Of a stretch of 5,156 nt of DNA, positions 1 to 5,156 are shown one piece after another (the first letter of the stretch is position 1; every line of letters begins with the position of its first letter). The stretch is from JAMCXS01 sp964459065 (GTDB lineage Bacteria; Acidobacteriota; Terriglobia; UBA7540), in the NCBI GenBank assembly GCA_964459065.1, contig CAYWMN010000258.1:1-5156 (forward strand). Reading direction: 5' to 3'. A program made the translations under genes and the position numbers. The notes under the pieces were generated by a model, which saw nothing but the letters and a program-made list of their open reading frames with translations, made no database searches and was not told the DNA's origin.

Positions 1-39
1 TTATTCCGCCACCTTTGTTCCCTCGGACGGCCACGTCAA
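1..39 (-). other. In-frame coding-like tail beyond the HEAT gene's TGA
   Basis: After the TGA at 40-42 the same frame continues for 12 sense codons (LTWPSEGTKVAE) and reaches TAA at 1-3. The last residues before the stop are AAAAIL. HEAT helices commonly end A-x-x-x-I-h-R-L, so an Arg codon (CGA) in place of TGA followed by the Leu that is present would complete the helix. The tail may therefore be the original C-terminus, cut off by a C-to-T change or a base-calling error. It could also be a chance extension. Confidence 0.35.
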
Positions 40-855
40 TCACAGGATTGCGGCGGCGGCCGTGTAACGCACAATGTCCACGCTGTCTGTCATTTCATTC
101 TTAACCTGAGGCAGAAAGGCCGGATCGCCTCGCACGGCAATGGCCTTTAGCGCTGCCACGCGAACGATCCAATCTTTGTCTGTACAGGCCGCCGCCAATG
201 CCTGGCCGCTTCTTGGATTGGGATCGTGAGTTAGGATTCCGGCTGCAGCTGCCCGGAGCGGGGCATCGCTTTTCTTGGATAAGGCCTGGAGGATCTCCAC
301 GCCATAACCTGCATAAGGCAGAAAGCCAATGCCTTGGTCGAAAGCGAACTCCGCGAATTTCTTGGGACTATCGAGCTGGTTGATTTGTTGCTGGAGGAGG
401 CCTTGCCCGCTCTCGCGCTTGCCCGTCAGGACCTCGTAATAGACTCTGTAACCGACCTGTTTTTTCATGAGGAGTAGCGAGCGAGCCGCCGCCAAGGCTA
501 CAGAAAGGTTATTGTCTTTTAAAGCCTTCCTCAATTTTGGACCCGATGCTACGGCATTCATCTCGCCCAATGCGGTTGCGGCTGCACTTCTTACGGCAGG
601 CTCAGGGTCGCGCAATTTGTCCTCCGCCAGTTGCACCACCTCCGGACTGGGCTGCAGGAGGCCCAGCGCCGCAACGGCTTTGGAGCGCTGACCCTTATCG
701 GAGCTGTGCGTTCCTGTCCAGAGAATGTTCCAGGCGTTTTCCCGGAGCTTTTGGCGAGGGGTTTGCTGTTGGGCAGGGTAGGTTTTGTTTGGCACCGCAG
801 CGAGGAGGAGGATAGCCGGGAAAAGGATGCTTCGCGCCAGGCCACTTTCTTTCAT
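40..855 (-). CDS. Secreted HEAT-repeat protein
   Basis: This 271-residue protein probably acts outside the cytoplasmic membrane as a binding scaffold; no enzymatic motif is visible. Residues 1 to about 28 look like a signal peptide: a basic start (K2, R8), a hydrophobic core (ILFPAILLLAA) and a likely cleavage after Y-P-A before QQQ. HEAT-like helical pairs follow at about 55-100, 101-131, 182-211, 215-241 and 243-271, with the usual Asp-x-x-x-x-Val-Arg-x-x-Ala-Ala pattern (DPEPAVRSAAATAL, DKDWIVRVAALKAI, SVDIVRYTAAAAIL). Residues about 132-181 do not fit the repeat and include a Gly/aromatic stretch (GIGFLPYAGYG). The ATG start is supported by a strong AAGGAGAGG site six bases upstream. The gene lies 213 bases beyond the CLC gene on the same strand and may have its own promoter, though none is clear. 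It ends abruptly in the last repeat at TGA, with 12 more in-frame codons before a TAA. The repeat call is firm; the function is unknown. Confidence 0.85.
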   Translation of the reverse strand: MKESGLARSILFPAILLLAAVPNKTYPAQQQTPRQKLRENAWNILWTGTHSSDKGQRSKAVAALGLLQPSPEVVQLAEDKLRDPEPAVRSAAATALGEMNAVASGPKLRKALKDNNLSVALAAARSLLLMKKQVGYRVYYEVLTGKRESGQGLLQQQINQLDSPKKFAEFAFDQGIGFLPYAGYGVEILQALSKKSDAPLRAAAAGILTHDPNPRSGQALAAACTDKDWIVRVAALKAIAVRGDPAFLPQVKNEMTDSVDIVRYTAAAAIL

Positions 856-861
856 AGGTCG

Positions 862-870
862 CCTCTCCTT
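862..870 (-). promoter_or_regulatory. Ribosome binding site of the HEAT gene
   Basis: On the minus strand the sequence reads AAGGAGAGG, a near-perfect Shine-Dalgarno match, six bases before the ATG at 855. It fixes the start of the HEAT protein and rules out shorter internal starts. Confidence 0.8.
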
Positions 871-988
871 CCGGATGGCGGAGTGGGCGGAACCTCTTCG
901 CTCTGCCGTCTCCGTTTTGCTGAAAGCTTACTTTCACGCCCGGCTTTAGGGGCGGATTCCTGATGAATGCAGGAAAGCGCTCGTCCCC

Positions 989-1018
989 AAAACTCTCTCC
1001 GGCGATGCGGAAGAGTTC
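989..1018 (-). terminator. Weak terminator-like stem-loop between CLC and HEAT genes
   Basis: On the minus strand, about 50 bases past the CLC stop, CTCT-TCCG pairs with CGGA-(G)-AGAG around a six-base loop (CATCGC), with one bulged G. TTTT follows directly and then GGGG. The GAA before the left arm could also pair with part of the T run. The U-tract is short, so this may only attenuate transcription or stabilise the 3' end of the upstream mRNA. The rest of the 213-base gap (856-1068) shows no convincing -35/-10 pair. It does contain a small TGAAAG/CTTTCA hairpin at 921-936 and overlapping short palindromes TACGCGTA/TACGTA at 1026-1037. Confidence 0.3.
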
Positions 1019-1068
1019 AGCCGGATACGCGTACGTAGCACTCTGGAGCTGAGGAAAAGTTGTGACCG

Positions 1069-2910
1069 TTACTCGCTGCTCAGTGCGGGTTGCTGGCCTG
1101 ACGGCTGGATGCTCGCCTCATTTCGGTAGGCCTTGCCCGTTGCTGCGCCGTAAGTGGCCAGAATATCCGCCAGGGAGATGATTCCCTGAAGATTGTTGAA
1201 GTCGGCACGGTGGATCACGGGGATAATCGGCCAATCGCCGATCTCACGCAAGGCGGCGTCAAGAGGCTGATCCGGATGAAGCCAGGGCAGCAACTTTCCG
1301 GGAAGTACGCGTGCGAGTGGGGAGTCTCCTTTTCCTTCCTTTGCCAGGCTGCGCAACGTTTCTTTGGTGACACTGCTCCAATCGCCGCTCCGATGGCTGA
1401 CCAGGAAGAATTCATGGGGTGAAGCGCTGGTTTGGCGAAGAGCGTCGGCAACGCTTGCGTTGGCTCGCAAAACAACCTCGGCCGGCAGCCGCATGGCATC
1501 TTCCACCCGCAGGGTTTCGCGTTCCCGCTGCTCTTCCATGGAGGGCAGGTCGGTGCCGTCCTGGCGGGAAAACAGATCAAACAGCGGGACGGGTTGGTAC
1601 TTCAGCGAAATTAAATAGGCGATGGTATTGGCAATCATCACCGGCAAGATGATCGAATAATTTCCGCTTAGTTCCAACACCATAAAAACCGAGGTCATCG
1701 GCACGCGGAGAAAGCCGGCAAACAGCACTCCCATCCCTACCAAGCCGAATCCTCCGACGGTGCCCCCTAAATGTGGAAAGAAGATATGCTCAACTCCTCC
1801 GACGGCCCCGCCAAGCATCGCTCCGATAAAAAGCGTGGGCGCAAACATGCCACCGGGTGTTCCACTTGAGAACGAGAGACTTGTGGCCAGAATCTTGAAG
1901 ATGGCCAGCAGGGCAAGCAACTTCCAGGTGAATTGGTCGTGCAAGGCTTGGTCAATGATGTCGTAGCCCGCCCCCATGACTTGCGGCAACCAGACTCCGA
2001 TGATGCCGATCATCAAGCCCGCAATCGCAGGTTGCACGTATTGGGTCCATTTCGGCATTGCCTTTGAGCGCAGCCGCAGGTAGCAGACCAGCTTGGTAAA
2101 TGCCAGGGATGAAAACCCGCCGATCACGCCCAGCGCCGCGTAAGAAAGCAACTCACTGGGATGAACCAAACGAAAGCTCGGAATCCGGAAAAAAGGTTCT
2201 TGCGTCAGAAATAAGCGCAGGACCATGACGCTGGAGACAGCACCTAGAACGATGGCGCCCAGGACGGCTGCGCTCCATCTGCCGATGACCTCTTCGATCA
2301 CGAAAAGGGTGGCCGAAATGGGAGCGTTGAAGGCCGCCGCCAAGCCCGCCGCGGCTCCTACGGGCGCAATCAATCTCACCTTCTCCCGCGACAGGTGCAG
2401 CCTGCGGCCGAGTGCTGAAGCGATGCCGGCGCCGATTTGCAGCGAGGGGTCTTCCGGGCCGAGTGATTGTCCCGATCCAATCGCCAGGGCGCAGGTAAAA
2501 AACTTTCCAATCACCGTGCTGAAAGGGATGTAGCCGTCGTAGATGTAGACGGCGGCTTTGGTTTGGTTAACTCCGCTGCCTCGGACGCGTGGAAAAAAGT
2601 GCATCACCATAACCGCAACGCCTAATCCTGCAATCGTTGGAATCAGGATGACGCGAAGGGGTGAGGGGCCCAGGGAGGATCCCAGGAGGAGGATGCGAGA
2701 CCAGTCGATCGCAATCTGGAAGCAGACAACGGAAAGCCCGGACAAAAGACCGATGATCACGGCCAGCAAGAGGAAGAGACCTTCCTCGTGGAGGAAGATG
2801 CGCGGGAGCCTCATTTTCTGCAGTCGCAGTCGAAAAGCTTCCCAGCCCTTCTGCGGGCCTGGAGCAGGAGGTTGGGGATTTTCTGTGTTTGTGGATGCGG
2901 GCTCTGTCAC
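1069..2910 (-). CDS. CLC-family chloride channel/antiporter with C-terminal CBS pair
   Basis: This 613-residue integral membrane protein should move chloride or a related anion, probably in exchange for protons. Family landmarks appear in order. The Ser-filter loop GSGVN is at 111-115 (canonical GSGIP). The gating-glutamate loop GPEDP is at 151-155 (canonical GREGP), with the glutamate kept as E153. FNAP then IEE follow at 194-207, where E207 matches the internal proton glutamate E203 of the E. coli protein ClC-ec1. GGMFAP at 353-358 is the GxFxP motif. The central anion-site tyrosine (Y445 in ClC-ec1) appears to be Phe, F444 in PLF. Residues about 44-440 are a run of hydrophobic helices. Residues about 468-588 form a somewhat degenerate CBS pair, expected to be cytoplasmic and possibly nucleotide-sensing. 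Translation starts at GTG, the furthest upstream start because an in-frame TGA lies just before it. The start overlaps the stop of the TPR gene by four bases (GTGA), so the two are coupled. E153 and E207 favour an antiporter over a channel, by analogy. Confidence 0.93.
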   Translation of the reverse strand: MTEPASTNTENPQPPAPGPQKGWEAFRLRLQKMRLPRIFLHEEGLFLLLAVIIGLLSGLSVVCFQIAIDWSRILLLGSSLGPSPLRVILIPTIAGLGVAVMVMHFFPRVRGSGVNQTKAAVYIYDGYIPFSTVIGKFFTCALAIGSGQSLGPEDPSLQIGAGIASALGRRLHLSREKVRLIAPVGAAAGLAAAFNAPISATLFVIEEVIGRWSAAVLGAIVLGAVSSVMVLRLFLTQEPFFRIPSFRLVHPSELLSYAALGVIGGFSSLAFTKLVCYLRLRSKAMPKWTQYVQPAIAGLMIGIIGVWLPQVMGAGYDIIDQALHDQFTWKLLALLAIFKILATSLSFSSGTPGGMFAPTLFIGAMLGGAVGGVEHIFFPHLGGTVGGFGLVGMGVLFAGFLRVPMTSVFMVLELSGNYSIILPVMIANTIAYLISLKYQPVPLFDLFSRQDGTDLPSMEEQRERETLRVEDAMRLPAEVVLRANASVADALRQTSASPHEFFLVSHRSGDWSSVTKETLRSLAKEGKGDSPLARVLPGKLLPWLHPDQPLDAALREIGDWPIIPVIHRADFNNLQGIISLADILATYGAATGKAYRNEASIQPSGQQPALSSE

Positions 2911-4136
2911 CTTTCAGTAGCTCCTCGTGTACGCGCAATCATCAATAAAGCCCGGTCGGGATCAGGAGGAATCCCACAGGCTCGCTCGGCTGTTTGCTCC
3001 ATTTGGAATACCAAGTCCATGACTTTCGAGATCAGGTCCGGATCACGCCGCAGACTTCTTTTGTTCACTTTAGGTTGCATTTGCTTTGCACTCGCATAGA
3101 TAGTCCCGAGAGCCGTATTGCTTTGTTTCGACTGCAGATTCACGCCGAGATTTTGAGCGCACTGGTTCACGCGCGCCAGCGCTTGTTTGAACGCGGCCAG
3201 GGTTCTCCGGATGCGCTCGCTCTGTGAAAGGCGGCGGCCAAAGGGATCGAGGGACAAAATAAGCTTGCACATCTCCAATCGCTGGGCGGACTGCAAGTCC
3301 GAGGAACTCTCGGTAACTGCTCGTTTAAGGTAACGGTACGCCTCAGCATAATTACCTGACTCGTAGGCAGCCTCGCCTGCCCCGGCCCATGCACCCTTGA
3401 CGCTGGGTTTAAGCTTCAACGCTTGCTGGAACTGCTGAAGCGCATGGGTATGATCCCCCACTTGCAAAAACATGCGGCCTACTTTGGCATGAAGGGCTGC
3501 ATCCGGCGGCATGTCGGCGCTGATCGCAATCAGTTCAGATTCCGCCAGAGTCCGCTCCTTTTTAGCCAGCAGGAATTCACATAGTTCCATTCGGGTTTCG
3601 CGCCGATGGAGCATGGTTTTGCTGTCCCAGACACCGTAAATGGCATTGTGGTAATAGCGGGTAGCGCTGGACACATCGGACCTGCGGGCGGCTAGCCTGG
3701 CCAACTCCAAATTGACCGTTCCGTTTCCGGGTTCACGCACCCAGAGAGCGCGGAGATAGGCCTCGGCCTCATTCAAGCGGTCGGATTCGACGAGAGCTTC
3801 TGCAAGCTGCAACTGGTAGGCGCTGTTATCGCGGGAATAGACCAGGGCGGTGTGAAAGGCGTCCACGGCCTTCAGGGGCTGGTGGGCTTTGAGCGCTTTC
3901 GCGCCTTTTTCATACCAATGGCCGCCCAGTGCGGCTTCGGTAGCATGATACCGGCTGGTGATGAAACCGGTAATCGCGAAGAACACCACCAGAAAGATGA
4001 TGCAGAGGATTACCAAAGTTTCCCGTTCAAGTCTCCACAGAAAGCCTTGCGGCGCTGTGCACACCGGACACTCCGTGTGTCCAGCAGGAATCAGCTGTCC
4101 GCATCGCGGACAAAGGCGATCACCCTCCGGAATCAT
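2907..4136 (-). CDS. Zinc-ribbon, single-span membrane protein with TPR repeats
   Basis: With the ATG at 4136 the protein has 409 residues. Residues 9-26 form a zinc ribbon (C9, C12, C23, C26; CPRCG then CPVC). About 40-60 is one hydrophobic span (LVILCIIFLVVFFAITGFI). The ribbon probably lies in the cytoplasm and the rest outside, but the flanking charges do not settle this. TPR-like helical pairs follow at about 73-104, 105-137, 138-170, 212-245 and 246-279. The clearest is AKVGRMFLQVGDHTHALQQF. The C-terminal 110 residues look helical and basic without a recognised domain. TPRs bind proteins, so a scaffolding or assembly role is likely; no catalytic residues are seen. The frame is open upstream to a TTG at 4310, but that has no ribosome site and its 58 extra residues look unlike a protein N-terminus, whereas MIPEGDRLCPRCG is a natural start. 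The site before this ATG is weak (GGTGGA, 11 bases away). The stop overlaps the CLC start. Confidence 0.85.
   Translation of the reverse strand: MIPEGDRLCPRCGQLIPAGHTECPVCTAPQGFLWRLERETLVILCIIFLVVFFAITGFITSRYHATEAALGGHWYEKGAKALKAHQPLKAVDAFHTALVYSRDNSAYQLQLAEALVESDRLNEAEAYLRALWVREPGNGTVNLELARLAARRSDVSSATRYYHNAIYGVWDSKTMLHRRETRMELCEFLLAKKERTLAESELIAISADMPPDAALHAKVGRMFLQVGDHTHALQQFQQALKLKPSVKGAWAGAGEAAYESGNYAEAYRYLKRAVTESSSDLQSAQRLEMCKLILSLDPFGRRLSQSERIRRTLAAFKQALARVNQCAQNLGVNLQSKQSNTALGTIYASAKQMQPKVNKRSLRRDPDLISKVMDLVFQMEQTAERACGIPPDPDRALLMIARTRGATER
2921..2926 (-). promoter_or_regulatory. Ribosome binding site of the CLC gene, inside the TPR gene
   Basis: GAGGAG on the minus strand lies ten bases before the GTG at 2910, within the last codons of the TPR gene. 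The spacing is slightly long. Together with the GTGA overlap, this suggests that ribosomes finishing the TPR gene re-initiate on the CLC gene. Confidence 0.55.
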
Positions 4137-4241
4137 ACTTTTTGTTTCCACCCCAGCATTGTTTTGGTCGGTTGCGGCATTCGAGACCCAGGGAAGAGTC
4201 TTGCTCCCGAACTTACAGGTGCCGTTTCGGTTCTTGTTAAT

Positions 4242-4257
4242 GGGGAGCGGACTCCCC
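4242..4257 (-). other. Perfect GC-rich hairpin in the TPR leader
   Basis: On the minus strand GGGGAG pairs with CTCCCC around a four-base loop (TCCG), about 105 bases before the TPR ATG. It is followed by ATTAACAAG, not a T run, so it is not an intrinsic terminator. It could shape the leader RNA or protect the transcript's 5' end; its function is unknown. Confidence 0.4.
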
Positions 4258-4325
4258 TGCTGCGCCAGCTTACTTCTGCATCTGCCCAGGAAAACTCTGT
4301 AGAGCGGCAAAAGGGCTAATTTGTT

Positions 4326-4353
4326 ATTTTACACCTTTTACAAAGTTGGGTAA
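4326..4353 (-). promoter_or_regulatory. Candidate promoter of the TPR-CLC operon
   Basis: In the AT-rich patch the minus strand carries TAAAAT (4331-4326), a five-of-six match to the -10 hexamer. Sixteen bases upstream is TTACCC, which matches the -35 hexamer poorly. The call depends mainly on base composition and position, about 190 bases before the TPR ATG and downstream of the putative DUF3443 terminator. Confidence 0.22.
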
Positions 4354-4503
4354 CAGCCTGTTGTTTTTATCTCGTAACTTACTGTTGTCAGGCAGCTTTA
4401 TGCTGCACGTGTCTTGCGTGGTCGGCACGGCAGGACGAAAGTGCGGGGTTGCGGGGGACTTCGCTCACCTGAAGGCGGGCCCAGGCCGGACGCCGGCAGC
4501 GGC

Positions 4504-4551
4504 AAAAAAGCCGGCGCCTGCCCGTCAACCGGTTATTTCCGAGGCCCGGCC
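4504..4551 (-). terminator. Putative intrinsic terminator of the DUF3443 gene
   Basis: About 90 bases past the DUF3443 stop, on the minus strand, GCCGGGCC pairs with GG-C(G)-CCGGC, giving eight G-C pairs with one bulged base. The loop of about 24 bases contains the palindrome AACCGGTT. TTTTTT follows the right arm directly. Stem, position and T run fit a rho-independent terminator, although the loop is long. A competing fold uses the same right arm with a downstream GCCGGCGTC and puts the T run into the loop, which would weaken termination. Confidence 0.42.
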
Positions 4552-4637
4552 GGAACTACCGGCAACTTTGTGGAATGTCGATGGTGGCCATTCCTTCTAC
4601 ACTCGGCGGGCTCCACGAGCAGCCTTGTCAGTTCCGT

Positions 4638-5156
4638 TTAGTATGCCCAGTAGGGACCGACGACGCCGTTCGGGCCGGTTTCATTTTCGATTCCGACGAA
4701 GACGTTGCGGCCATAGAAAAACGGCAGGCCGAAGTCAAAGAAATCCGTGGAGGGGCCGGTCCCGCTGTCGCCGCCCAGATTATCAAAAGCCGTGTTGGAG
4801 GTATTGAATAGGGCATCAGCATTCGCAATGGTCAGAGAGACCGGACCCGCCGTGCCGTTCAGGCCTGTATTGGTCGCCGTGAAACTCAGGGTTGAACCCG
4901 GACAATAAAAGCCCGGAGCATCCGAGCAGTCACTAATGCCAAGCGTGGCATGATCCAAAACATAGAGGCTGTTTGATCCACTATCGATAAAACCGGGATA
5001 GGCAACGTTGTAATAGGTTGACTGGATGTTGCCGGAGGCGTCCGTTGCAAAAACCACTGCGCTGCCCATAGCATTATCGGACTGGGTTCCGATGCCGAAG
5101 ATCAGAGACCCCGCCACGTCCGGCGCTCCATCGGAAGGAACCGATGGCAGTGAAAT
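4638..5156 (-). CDS. DUF3443-family protein, C-terminal part (5' end outside window)
   Basis: The frame is open to the window edge, giving 172 residues before TAA; the N-terminus, with any signal peptide, is missing. I recognise it as DUF3443 from the overall pattern: ISLPSVPSDGAPDVAGSLIF near the edge, then FIDSGSNSLYVL, a short Cys pair (SDC...YCPG), and the ending DFGLPFFYGRNVFVGIEN followed by GPYWAY. Function is not established for the family. The Gly/Ser/Thr/Asn-rich beta composition and the paired cysteines suggest an exported protein. Two stretches recall the C-terminal lobe of pepsin-like aspartic proteases: Phe-Ile-Asp-Ser-Gly-Ser for the catalytic Asp-Thr/Ser-Gly-Ser/Thr, and Phe-Gly-Leu-Pro-Phe-Phe-x-Gly-Arg for the late Leu-Gly-hydrophobic-Arg strand. 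That similarity is my inference. No second gene follows it closely, so it is probably the last gene of its transcript. An internal GTG at 5117 is not the real start, because typical upstream DUF3443 residues continue to the edge. Confidence 0.82.
   Translation of the reverse strand: MSLPSVPSDGAPDVAGSLIFGIGTQSDNAMGSAVVFATDASGNIQSTYYNVAYPGFIDSGSNSLYVLDHATLGISDCSDAPGFYCPGSTLSFTATNTGLNGTAGPVSLTIANADALFNTSNTAFDNLGGDSGTGPSTDFFDFGLPFFYGRNVFVGIENETGPNGVVGPYWAY

Larger units (their letters stand above)
4137..4637. other. Gene-free region between DUF3443 and TPR genes
   Basis: No gene on either strand is convincing here. The half next to DUF3443 (about 4440-4637) is GC-rich and packed with inverted repeats built on GCCGG: GCCGG/CCGGC at 4549-4563, AACCGGTT at 4527-4534, and a nine-pair stem (one G-U on the minus strand) at 4489-4518 with the T6/A6 run in its loop. 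A GGAATG/CATTCC hairpin lies at 4572-4594 and GCAGC/GCTGC at 4392-4406. The middle (about 4311-4390) is AT-rich and is the likely promoter area of the TPR-CLC operon. The remainder (4137-4310) stays open in the TPR frame but is probably untranslated leader. Confidence 0.6.

Noticed and set aside
40..42. Selenocysteine or stop recoding at the HEAT TGA
   Set aside because: Other genes in the window use TGA and TAA normally as stops, no SECIS-like hairpin is visible directly after it, and a HEAT repeat has no use for selenocysteine.
1026..1037. Overlapping palindromes TACGCGTA and TACGTA as an operator
   Set aside because: They are too short, lie far from any start codon, and could be chance.
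4137..4310. TTG start at 4310 extending the TPR protein by 58 residues
   Set aside because: There is no ribosome site before it, the extension shows no domain character, and an ATG immediately precedes the zinc ribbon.
3852..4319. A 155-codon plus-strand frame antisense to the TPR gene
   Set aside because: It is antisense to a well-supported protein with zinc-ribbon, membrane and TPR signatures; its own product shows no domain.
4392..4518. Riboswitch (cyclic-di-GMP or cobalamin type) in the leader
   Set aside because: I compared by eye with the conserved cores I know and found no match; only simple stem-loops are present.
4556..4591. Eleven-codon minus-strand frame (MATIDIPQSCR) after DUF3443
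   Set aside because: The only ribosome-site-like bases touch the start codon, and the frame overlaps a hairpin; no support as a gene.
4572..4594. GGAATG/CATTCC hairpin as the DUF3443 terminator
   Set aside because: The loop is 11 bases, the stem has only six pairs and no T run follows on the minus strand; the T6 structure further on is better.
4346..4807. A 153-codon plus-strand frame crossing the intergenic region into the DUF3443 gene
   Set aside because: It runs antisense to a recognised gene, its product is low-complexity and Arg/Pro/Ala-rich, and it has no family resemblance.

Overview
The window looks like chromosomal sequence from a member of the Acidobacteriota, probably class Terriglobia. 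This rests on the gene families: a DUF3443 protein, a zinc-ribbon/one-membrane-span/TPR protein, a CLC transporter with a GSGVN/GPEDP variant filter and a secreted HEAT-repeat protein are, as I recall, a typical set for that phylum. No rRNA or other marker gene is present, so the placement is an inference. No tRNA, CRISPR array, insertion sequence or phage gene is visible.

All four genes lie on the minus strand, so transcription runs from high to low coordinates. At the right edge (5156 to 4638) is the C-terminal part of a DUF3443 protein whose N-terminus lies outside the window. A gene-free stretch of about 500 bases follows (4637 to 4137). It holds a GC-rich set of inverted repeats that includes a plausible intrinsic terminator ending in T6, then an AT-rich patch with a weak promoter-like sequence, then a compact hairpin in the presumed leader of the next gene. 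The TPR gene (4136 to 2907) overlaps the CLC chloride/proton transporter gene (2910 to 1069) by four bases (GTGA), so the two are almost certainly one operon with coupled translation. A 213-base gap containing a bulged stem-loop separates CLC from a HEAT-repeat protein with a signal peptide (855 to 40).

The TPR-CLC pair reads as a membrane unit: a membrane-anchored scaffold protein made together with an anion transporter that carries a cytoplasmic CBS pair. Whether the two proteins interact is inference. The DUF3443 fragment and the HEAT protein appear to be independent exported proteins.

The points most worth a second look are: pepsin-like signatures in the DUF3443 C-terminus (a DSGS motif and a late Gly-hydrophobic-Arg strand); the variant ion-filter motifs of the CLC protein; an in-frame TGA at the end of the HEAT gene that interrupts what looks like one more turn of the last repeat; and the structured leader upstream of the TPR gene. 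I found no convincing new defence or mobile system.
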